NCBI GenBank assembly: GCA_934643185.1
Contig: CAKUBN010000046.1
Location: 1-19,130, forward strand
Direction: 5' to 3'
Length of the DNA stretch: 19,130 nt
DNA from: an uncultured Eubacteriales bacterium
GTDB lineage: Bacteria > Bacillota > Clostridia > Oscillospirales > Acutalibacteraceae
The notes below the pieces were generated by a model. The model ran no database searches, was not told the origin of the DNA, and worked only from the letters and a program-made list of their open reading frames with translations. Every line of letters begins with the position of its first letter. Position 1 is the stretch's first letter. Below are positions 13,677 to 19,130 of this stretch, piece by piece. The position numbers and the translations under genes were made by a program.

Positions 13677-15768
13677 CTTTCTCCCCCGCGTCGTCCTTAT
13701 TGAACGTGTAAGTGCAGCCCGGCGTTACGCAGTAGAGCGTCTGGGCTTTGTCTTTTTTCTTTAAGAGCACTTTACCGCAGACCGGGCAGGTCTTGTCGGA
13801 CGGCGCGTCCCAAGAGACGAAATCGCACTTCGGGTAGTTGTCGCAGCCGTAGAACACACGGCCGCGCTTCGATTTTTTCTCGATGATCTTGCCGCCGCAC
13901 TTCGGGCACTTTGCACCCGTATCGTTGACGATTTTTTGCACGGTCTTGCACTCCGGGTAGCCGGAGCAGGCGATAAACTTGCCGTAGCGGCCGAATTTGA
14001 CGACCATCGGCTTGCCGCAGTTCGGGCAGACGAGGTCGGTTTTGTCTTCTTCAAGCTGAATTTTCACGCCGTCCATTTCAGTCTTCGCCTTTTTGAGCGT
14101 CTTCTCAAAGTCGTCATAGAAATCGTGCAGCGTGTGCACCCAGTCTTCCTGACCGCTCTGTACTTCGTCAAGCTCTTTTTCAACGGCGGCGGTGAACTTG
14201 ATATTCACAATGTCCGGGAAACGCTCTTTCATCAGCTTTGTAATGACTTCGCCAAGCTCGGTGGGCTTAAAGGACTTACCCTCGCGCGTGACGTATTCGC
14301 GGCTCGTGATGGTTGTGATGGTCGCAGCATACGTGGACGGGCGGCCGATGCCGTTTTCCTCCAGCGTCTTGATGAGCGAGGCTTCTGTAAAGCGTGCGGG
14401 CGGCTGTGTAAAGTGCTGCGTGCCCTTGAGGTCGCGGACTTTCAGGGACATGCCTGCTTCAAGCTTCGGCAGGTCTTTGCCCTTTTCTTCTTCTACGTCG
14501 CGGCCCTCTTCGTAGAGCACGGTGTAGCCGTCAAACGCGACGTTGTAGCCGCTTGCTTTAAAAATATAATCGCCTGCGGTGATGACCGCCTGCGTGGTGT
14601 TCAAAACACAGTTTGCCATCTGGCACGCGACAAAGCGCTCCCAAATGAGCTTATAAAGCTTGTACTGGTCTTTTGTAAGGGAAGATTCCACGTCCTTCGG
14701 TGTGAGTGCAACGGAGGTGGGGCGAATGGCCTCGTGACCGTCCTGTGCGTTAGCACGCGCCTTATAATGGCGTGGCTTAGAAGGCAAATATTGCTTGCCC
14801 CAGCGCTCGCCGATGAACTGCACAGCCTCCTGCACGGCGTCTTCAGAAATGCGCAGAGAATCGGTACGCATATAAGTGATGAGACCCACGGCACCCATGC
14901 CCTCAATGTCCACGCCTTCGTAAAGCTCCTGCGCGGCTTTCATCGTGCGCTTCGCCTGAAAGCCCAGCTTGCGTGAAGCTTCCTGCTGCAAGGTGGACGT
15001 GATGAACGGCGGTGCAGGCTGCTTGTTCTTCTTGCCTTTTTTGACGGACTCCACCATGAACGCGGCGGATTCGAGGTCGGCAAGGATTTTATCGGACTGC
15101 TCTTTGTTCGTGATTTTAATCTCACCGTTTTTATCGCCGTAGAACGATGCGCCGAAAATGCTGCGGGAGCCCTCAGCGGTCAGGCGTGCGTCGATAGACC
15201 AGTATTCTTCGGGCTTAAACTTGCGGATCTCTTCCTCGCGGTCCACGATGATGCGCAGTGCAACAGACTGCACACGGCCTGCGGAAAGACCGCGGCGAAT
15301 CGTTTTTGCGAGGAACGGGCTGAGCGAATAGCCCACAAGGCGGTCGAGAATGCGGCGCGCCTGCTGGGCGTTCACAAGGTTCTGGTCGATGGAACGCGGG
15401 TGCGCCATGCCCTCCGTGATGCCGGTTTTCGTAATCTCGTTGAACGTGACACGGTTGTGGTAATCCTCATCAAGGCCGAGGATATACGCAAGGTGCCAGG
15501 AGATTGCTTCGCCTTCGCGGTCGGGGTCGGTCGCGAGATACACGGTATCGGCCTCTTCAGCCGCTTCCTTCAGTTCGGAAACAAGCTTCTCCTTTCCCTT
15601 GATGATGGCATATTTCGGCTTGAAATCGTTTTTCACATCCACGCACAGGCGCGCCTTCGGCAGGTCGCGCACATGGCCCATGGAAGCGATGACTTCATAG
15701 TCGCCGCCCAGATATTTCTTGATCGTTTTCGCCTTGGCAGGCGACTCAACGATAACGAGTTTCGACAT
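13666..15768 (-). CDS. topA: DNA topoisomerase I
   Basis: A 700-residue type IA topoisomerase that relaxes negative supercoils. The Toprim domain opens with LVIVESPAKAKTI (Glu9) and has the metal-binding D81-P-D83-R-E85. The catalytic tyrosine is Tyr299 in LITYMRTDS. The SAGRVQSVAL segment is at 162-171. The C-terminus carries three C4 zinc ribbons, beginning CPNCGKPMV, CPKCGGKII and CPVCGKVLL, each with four cysteines. Length and layout are normal for Firmicutes. AGGAGA stands 9 bases before the ATG. The gene lies 147 bases after dprA, across an inverted repeat, and overlaps trmFO downstream. Confidence 0.98.
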   Translation of the reverse strand: MSKLVIVESPAKAKTIKKYLGGDYEVIASMGHVRDLPKARLCVDVKNDFKPKYAIIKGKEKLVSELKEAAEEADTVYLATDPDREGEAISWHLAYILGLDEDYHNRVTFNEITKTGITEGMAHPRSIDQNLVNAQQARRILDRLVGYSLSPFLAKTIRRGLSAGRVQSVALRIIVDREEEIRKFKPEEYWSIDARLTAEGSRSIFGASFYGDKNGEIKITNKEQSDKILADLESAAFMVESVKKGKKNKQPAPPFITSTLQQEASRKLGFQAKRTMKAAQELYEGVDIEGMGAVGLITYMRTDSLRISEDAVQEAVQFIGERWGKQYLPSKPRHYKARANAQDGHEAIRPTSVALTPKDVESSLTKDQYKLYKLIWERFVACQMANCVLNTTQAVITAGDYIFKASGYNVAFDGYTVLYEEGRDVEEEKGKDLPKLEAGMSLKVRDLKGTQHFTQPPARFTEASLIKTLEENGIGRPSTYAATITTITSREYVTREGKSFKPTELGEVITKLMKERFPDIVNIKFTAAVEKELDEVQSGQEDWVHTLHDFYDDFEKTLKKAKTEMDGVKIQLEEDKTDLVCPNCGKPMVVKFGRYGKFIACSGYPECKTVQKIVNDTGAKCPKCGGKIIEKKSKRGRVFYGCDNYPKCDFVSWDAPSDKTCPVCGKVLLKKKDKAQTLYCVTPGCTYTFNKDDAGEKDGE

Positions 15769-15802
15769 GGTTTTCTATCTCCTATTCTGTATCTATTTAA
15801 AC

Positions 15803-15819
15803 CGCACAGCGAATGTGCG
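15803..15819 (-). promoter_or_regulatory. Small hairpin in the leader of topA
   Basis: CGCACA and TGTGCG pair perfectly around a 5-base loop. On the minus strand GTTTAAAT follows, too weak a U-run for a confident terminator. It could weaken readthrough from dprA into topA. Confidence 0.35.
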
Positions 15820-15838
15820 AGTGGAAGAATCATGTATT

Positions 15839-15900
15839 AGGTGCATTTGAAAACAAAGAAAATGCGAAACGGACAAGCTTCCGATTTTTCAAATACACCT
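15839..15900. repeat. 62-bp inverted repeat between dprA and topA
   Basis: AGGTGCATTTGAAAA (15839-15853) and TTTTCAAATACACCT (15886-15900) are 15-base arms with one mismatch, around a 32-base interior that itself contains CGGA/TCCG around an AAGCTT. No U-run follows on either strand, so it is not a classical terminator. It may be an mRNA element, or a copy of a dispersed palindromic repeat. Nothing else in the window matches it. Confidence 0.6.
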
Positions 15901-15915
15901 TAGTATAGCGTACTT

Positions 15916-17130
15916 TTACGCCTTTGTAAACCTCTGGCCGGGATAAGTTTTGATGAGGCCGAAAAGCTCGAGCTCCGTGAGTGCCGCCAAAATTTTCCCC
16001 GTGGATATGCCCAGTTCAAGCTCCAGCTCGGAAGCGTGCTTCGGGGTATCGTTCAGTGCGGCGTAAACGACTTTTGCATCTTCAGAAACGTTTTGCAAAA
16101 GGTCGTTTTCGGGCGCAGGGATCGGCTCGGCAGGCTTCTTCTCTGCTATTTCGGGCTCCTTTTCTGCATCGGAAAGCGACGCAATCTTCGGGCGAACGCG
16201 GGAGACATGGGAGATATTTTCCGCTGTGCGGGCAAGCTGTTCAATACGCTCCTGTCTGCGGCGGGAAGCAAACGGCTTTAAAACATCCTCTGCAGTGTAA
16301 ATGCGCGCTGCACCGTCCTCTTCCAGTGCGATACAGCCGGAAAACGCTTTCTCGTCTTCGCCAATGAATACGAAAACCTCGCGATTCTGCTCTAAAGCAT
16401 GCTTTGCGGTGATGAGTGCACCGCTCTTTTTTGGCGCTTCCGCAATGAGCACGCCGTGCGCCATGCCGGAAATCAGCCGGTTGCGCACCTGAAACGCGCC
16501 GCGCTGCACAGGCGTGTGCATGGGATATTCCGTGACAAGTGCACCGCCGAAATCGACGATCTCGCGGCGCAAAATGGCGTTGTCCATAAGATACGGATAT
16601 TCGAGCCCGCACGGCAAAATTGCGATTGTCTTGCCGCGGCCGTTCAGTGCACCCTTGTGTGCCTCGGAATCAATGCCGAGCGCGCCGCCGCTGATAACAA
16701 CGGCGTTTTTGAGCGCAAGCCCGTAGGCGATCTCTCTTGCGGCATTGAGCCCGTTTTGACTGGCTTTCCGCGTGCCCACAATGCTGATGGAAACGGCATC
16801 GGAAAGGATGCTCAAATCACCCTGCACATATAAAACGGCGGGCGGATTGTAGATTTCTTTCAGCAATACAGGGTAGTCTTCGTCATCGGGCGTGATGACC
16901 TTTTGACCGAGCTTCAAATAATACTCGAGCGCTGCGGCGGCCTGTTCCGCGCCGTAGGCATTGAGCGCGGCAAGCTCTTTATCCGAAACGAACGAAAAGG
17001 AGCTCCACAGTCGTGTGCCGCCCTGATACAGCTTTTCGGCACTGCCTATGCGGCGCACGAGCTGCACAGGCTTCGGGCTGCCTGCGCCAAACGCGTTTTG
17101 CAGCCAGATCCAGTATACGCGGTTATCCAT
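15916..17130 (-). CDS. dprA: DprA/Smf, DNA-processing protein
   Basis: DprA binds incoming single-stranded DNA during natural transformation and loads RecA onto it. The protein has 404 residues. A helix-hairpin-helix-like N-terminal part (about 1-60) is followed by the Rossmann-type DprA core (about 70-285), with SIVGTRKASQNGL, VISGGALGIDSEAHKGAL and AILPCGLEYPY. A Pro/Glu-rich linker (about 315-345) and a C-terminal winged helix (ASELELELGISTGKILAAL) complete it. The ATG at 17130 is chosen because AGGAGG lies 8 bases before it; a longer frame to 17217 lies inside the methyltransferase gene. The start overlaps that gene's end by 8 bases, so translation is coupled. DprA is present in many bacteria not known to be competent, so its presence alone does not prove transformation. 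Confidence 0.96.
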   Translation of the reverse strand: MDNRVYWIWLQNAFGAGSPKPVQLVRRIGSAEKLYQGGTRLWSSFSFVSDKELAALNAYGAEQAAAALEYYLKLGQKVITPDDEDYPVLLKEIYNPPAVLYVQGDLSILSDAVSISIVGTRKASQNGLNAAREIAYGLALKNAVVISGGALGIDSEAHKGALNGRGKTIAILPCGLEYPYLMDNAILRREIVDFGGALVTEYPMHTPVQRGAFQVRNRLISGMAHGVLIAEAPKKSGALITAKHALEQNREVFVFIGEDEKAFSGCIALEEDGAARIYTAEDVLKPFASRRRQERIEQLARTAENISHVSRVRPKIASLSDAEKEPEIAEKKPAEPIPAPENDLLQNVSEDAKVVYAALNDTPKHASELELELGISTGKILAALTELELFGLIKTYPGQRFTKA

Positions 17131-17965
17131 GGCTTGTGCCTCCTGCCCCGTTGCGCTCCATTTCCCACAGCACAATGGCGGCTGCGGTGGAGGCGTTGAA
17201 CGATTCCGCTCTGCCACGCATGGGGATCGTCACGCGGTCGTGACAATGCTCGATGGCTTCATTTGTGAGACCGTTGCCCTCGTTGCCGATCCACACCGCC
17301 CAGTTTCCCGTTTCAAACGGAATGGTCGTGATGGGCGTAGCGGCGCTGTCCGGCACGGCAGCGAGTGACGTGATATTTTCGGCATGTAACACTTTCAGGC
17401 AATCCTCTGCCGTCTCAAAACGGCGGATGCCGAGGCGGAACACCGCGCCCATGCTGCCGCGCAGCACTTTTGGGGCGTATACGTCGCAGCAGGCACCCAC
17501 AAGCGCCAAATGCCGCACACCGAGCGCTTCCGCTGTGCGCAGCACGTTACCCATGTTGGACGGGTCCTGAATATTTTCCATAACAAGCACATGACGGCAC
17601 GGGCGTGTATCCGACTCTGCGGAAATAGGCAGGCCGTCCGCACGGCGTTTCGGCATGCGACACACGCAGAAAATGCCTTGCGGGTTCTTTGTATCGGACA
17701 GCATGGGCGCGATGTGCTCCTCTATGCAGTATGCGTGCTCTGTCTGCTTTAAAACCGGATCTAAATAATCTTTGTATTTTTTAGCGGCGTTTTCCGTAAA
17801 GAAGCACGCGGCAATCTCCGTTTGGCTCCTTGCGGCATCGGCGCAAAGGCGTGCACCCTCGGCCATGAAAAGGCCTGCTTCACTTCTGTTTTCCGCTTTC
17901 TGCAAAAGTGCGGCGGCATTTTTAACGACGCCGCTTTTACGGCTGGTGATTTTTTCGATTGGCAC
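17123..17965 (-). CDS. TrmH/SpoU-family RNA 2'-O-methyltransferase
   Basis: A 280-residue SPOUT-class enzyme transferring a methyl group from S-adenosylmethionine to a ribose 2'-OH of rRNA or tRNA. The N-terminal substrate-binding part is at about residues 1-105. The knotted catalytic domain has motif 1 (NIQDPSNMGNVLRTAEALG, about 131-149, with the catalytic Arg), motif 2 (VWIGNEGNGL, about 224-233) and motif 3 (IPMRGRAESFNASTAAAI, about 247-264). The exact RNA target is unknown; the gene is often annotated as rlmB-like or YsgA-like, and Bacillus ysgA likewise lies near rplT. Translation starts with GTG at 17965, because AAGGAG stands 8 bases before it; a GTG at 17974 overlaps that site. It is the first gene of a unit with dprA, topA and trmFO. 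Confidence 0.92.
   Translation of the reverse strand: MPIEKITSRKSGVVKNAAALLQKAENRSEAGLFMAEGARLCADAARSQTEIAACFFTENAAKKYKDYLDPVLKQTEHAYCIEEHIAPMLSDTKNPQGIFCVCRMPKRRADGLPISAESDTRPCRHVLVMENIQDPSNMGNVLRTAEALGVRHLALVGACCDVYAPKVLRGSMGAVFRLGIRRFETAEDCLKVLHAENITSLAAVPDSAATPITTIPFETGNWAVWIGNEGNGLTNEAIEHCHDRVTIPMRGRAESFNASTAAAIVLWEMERNGAGGTSHG
17139..17144 (-). promoter_or_regulatory. Ribosome binding site deciding the dprA start
   Basis: AGGAGG on the minus strand, 8 bases before the ATG at 17130 and inside the end of the methyltransferase gene. It rules out the longer frame beginning at 17217. Confidence 0.8.
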
Positions 17966-17973
17966 GGTACACA

Positions 17974-17980
17974 CTCCTTT
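17974..17980 (-). promoter_or_regulatory. Ribosome binding site deciding the GTG start of the methyltransferase
   Basis: AAAGGAG on the minus strand is 8 bases before the GTG at 17965. The alternative GTG at 17974 overlaps the site itself and cannot be served by it. Confidence 0.75.
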
Positions 17981-18013
17981 TTACCGATAATAAGCAGAAA
18001 TCCTGTGCACTGT

Positions 18014-18042
18014 ATTTTACGGCACACGGGAAATTTCCGCAA
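18014..18042 (-). promoter_or_regulatory. Possible promoter of the methyltransferase-dprA-topA-trmFO unit
   Basis: On the minus strand TTGCGG (18042-18037) and TAAAAT (18019-18014) are 17 bases apart. The -35 box is weak and the -10 box good. It lies between the rplT terminator and the methyltransferase start, where a promoter is expected. Confidence 0.45.
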
Positions 18043-18090
18043 AGGCGATTTTGCACAAAGAAATACACTTACGTTTGCAACTATCACCCT

Positions 18091-18124
18091 AAAAAATGTG
18101 CGCCCGGAAGAATTCCGGACGCAC
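18091..18124 (-). terminator. Rho-independent terminator of infC-rpmI-rplT
   Basis: On the minus strand GTGCGTCCGGAA (18124-18113) and TTCCGGGCGCAC (18109-18098) form a 12-base stem with one G-U pair and a 3-base loop, followed by ATTTTTT (18097-18091). It starts about 10 bases after the rplT stop. Confidence 0.93.
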
Positions 18125-18135
18125 GGATAGCTTAA

Positions 18136-18489
18136 TTATACAGAAGCCTTTGCCTTCTCGACAAGTGCCTTGAAAGCTGCTTCGTCCGCGATGGCGATCT
18201 CGGAAAGCATCTTTCTGTTGAGCGTGATGCCAGCCTTCTTAAGACCGTTCATAAATGCGGAATAGGTGGTGCCGTTAGCACGGCAAGCCGCGTTGATTCT
18301 GGAGATCCACAGACGGCGGAAATCTCTCTTCTTCTGCTTTCTGCCGATGTAAGCATAGTTGCCGGACTTCATGACAGCCTGCTTAGCCATCTTAAAGTGT
18401 CTGCTTTTGGAACCCCAATAGCCCTTAGCGAGCTTCAGAACCTTTTTTCTTCTCTTGCGCGTAGCGAGCGCACCCTTAACTCTAGCCAT
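18136..18489 (-). CDS. rplT: 50S ribosomal protein L20
   Basis: The 117-residue L20 is an early assembly protein of the large ribosomal subunit and binds 23S rRNA. The sequence starts MARVKGALATRKRRKKVLKL and contains GYWGSKSRHFKMAKQAVMKS and FRRLWISRINAACR, all diagnostic of L20. The length is normal. GGAGG lies 9 bases before the ATG. It follows rpmI by 51 bases and is the last gene of the infC-rpmI-rplT operon, with the terminator directly after it. In Bacillus the operon is controlled through the leader upstream of infC by L20 binding; that region is not in the window. Confidence 0.99.
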   Translation of the reverse strand: MARVKGALATRKRRKKVLKLAKGYWGSKSRHFKMAKQAVMKSGNYAYIGRKQKKRDFRRLWISRINAACRANGTTYSAFMNGLKKAGITLNRKMLSEIAIADEAAFKALVEKAKASV

Positions 18490-18540
18490 TTATAAAAACC
18501 TCCGATTATGCTTTACTTAAACTTGAGCTGCCCTGTTCGC

Positions 18541-18744
18541 TTATGCGTAGGGGAGCATCTTCTTAACAGCCTTTACGCTGGTCTTATCCGTAACGGTCGT
18601 GCCGCGTGCATGGCGCTTGGACTTAGCAGTCTTGCCATGGCCGTTCAGAAGGTGGCTCATGTAAGCGTGGCCACGGATAACTTTACCCTTCTTGGAAATC
18701 TTCAGGCGCTTCTTAGCACCGCTGTGTGTTTTGAGCTTCGGCAT
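18541..18744 (-). CDS. rpmI: 50S ribosomal protein L35
   Basis: The 67-residue L35 is a small, very basic protein of the large ribosomal subunit. The start MPKLKTHSGAKKRLKIS and the later HLLNGHGKTAKSKR are diagnostic. The ATG at 18744 is preceded by AAGGAGG at 8 bases; a longer frame to 18789 would overlap the end of infC and is not used. The gene begins 22 bases after the infC stop and is co-transcribed with it and rplT. Confidence 0.98.
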   Translation of the reverse strand: MPKLKTHSGAKKRLKISKKGKVIRGHAYMSHLLNGHGKTAKSKRHARGTTVTDKTSVKAVKKMLPYA

Positions 18745-18766
18745 TTTATAGTCCTCCTTGAAATTG

Positions 18767-19130
18767 TTACTTAACGGGCTTGGGGGCAAGGAACATCAGC
18801 ATGTTGCGCCCTTCGAGCTTCGCGGGCTTATCGACGTTTGCCGTGTCAGCGAGCGATTCTGCGAAACGCTTCATGATGTCTGCACCCAGTTCCGGATGAC
18901 CCATCTCTCTGCCGCGGAAACGGATGGAAACCTTGACCTTGTTTCCGTCGTTGAGGAAACGGGTCGCATGATTTCTTTTCGTCTCGAAGTCGTGGGTATC
19001 AATGTTGAGAGACAAACGGATCTCTTTGATTTCAACTACGCGCTGGTTCTTTTTCGCTTCTTTTTCACGCTTTGCCTGTTCGAAACGGTATTTACCGTAA
19101 TCGATGATTTTGCATACGGGCGGCGTGGCC
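18767..19130 (-). CDS. infC: Translation initiation factor IF-3 (partial, N-terminus outside window)
   Basis: IF-3 binds the 30S subunit and checks the start codon and initiator tRNA. The window holds the last 120 residues of a protein usually about 170 long; the gene enters from the right edge. The visible part begins ATPPVCKIIDYGKYRFEQ, a signature of the IF-3 N-terminal domain and linker. It goes on through KEIRLSLNIDTHDFETK and KVKVSIRFRGREMGHPELG in the C-terminal domain, and ends in MFLAPKPVK. It is the first gene of the classical infC-rpmI-rplT operon. Confidence 0.97.
   Translation of the reverse strand, partial: ATPPVCKIIDYGKYRFEQAKREKEAKKNQRVVEIKEIRLSLNIDTHDFETKRNHATRFLNDGNKVKVSIRFRGREMGHPELGADIMKRFAESLADTANVDKPAKLEGRNMLMFLAPKPVK

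Noticed and set aside
1..19130. CRISPR arrays, tRNA or rRNA genes, insertion sequences, phage genes and toxin-antitoxin pairs.
   Set aside because: Looked for by eye; no regularly spaced repeats, tRNA-like cloverleaf, transposase, integrase or phage-like gene was seen.

Overview
The window looks like a chromosomal segment from a Gram-positive Clostridia bacterium, most likely of the Oscillospiraceae/Ruminococcaceae type. The reasons are purine-rich AAGGAGG-type ribosome binding sites, fairly GC-rich coding sequence with AT-rich intergenic promoters, a Bacillus/Clostridia-style dprA-topA-trmFO run, and a YesN/YesM-type regulator pair beside an LplABC-type sugar transporter. No taxonomic search was possible.

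Right part (about 12.3-19.1 kb, all minus strand) is housekeeping. It holds infC (5' end outside the window), rpmI and rplT, closed by a strong terminator. Then comes a second transcription unit: a TrmH/SpoU-type RNA 2'-O-methyltransferase, dprA, topA and trmFO. Overlaps link the methyltransferase to dprA and topA to trmFO. This unit ends at a bidirectional terminator at 12305-12342. The left edge (1-503, minus) holds the first half of plsX, with its own strong promoter and a structured leader.

Middle part (about 0.68-12.3 kb) is an accessory locus built around two divergent units that meet in a 419-bp control region (5705-6123). To the left (minus): two ABC sugar-permease genes, a substrate-binding lipoprotein and an FAD-dependent oxidoreductase (oxidoreductase 1). 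To the right (plus): a YesN-like response regulator with an AraC output domain, translationally coupled to a YesM-like sensor kinase, then two more FAD-dependent oxidoreductases (2 and 3). No ATPase for the transporter and no glycoside hydrolase is present. The natural reading is that the two-component system senses an extracellular compound, probably a carbohydrate or glycoside, that the transporter imports with an ATPase encoded elsewhere, and that three flavoenzymes of one family modify it inside the cell. The substrate and chemistry are not readable from sequence.

The most unusual single observation is in oxidoreductase 1. Its frame is stopped by a TAG, the only TAG among the visible gene ends, and 16 further in-frame codons follow before a TAA. 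Those codons resemble the C-terminal helix of the two paralogues. Other notable features are adjacent hairpins before the binding-protein gene, a nested inverted repeat in the plsX leader and a 62-bp inverted repeat between dprA and topA.
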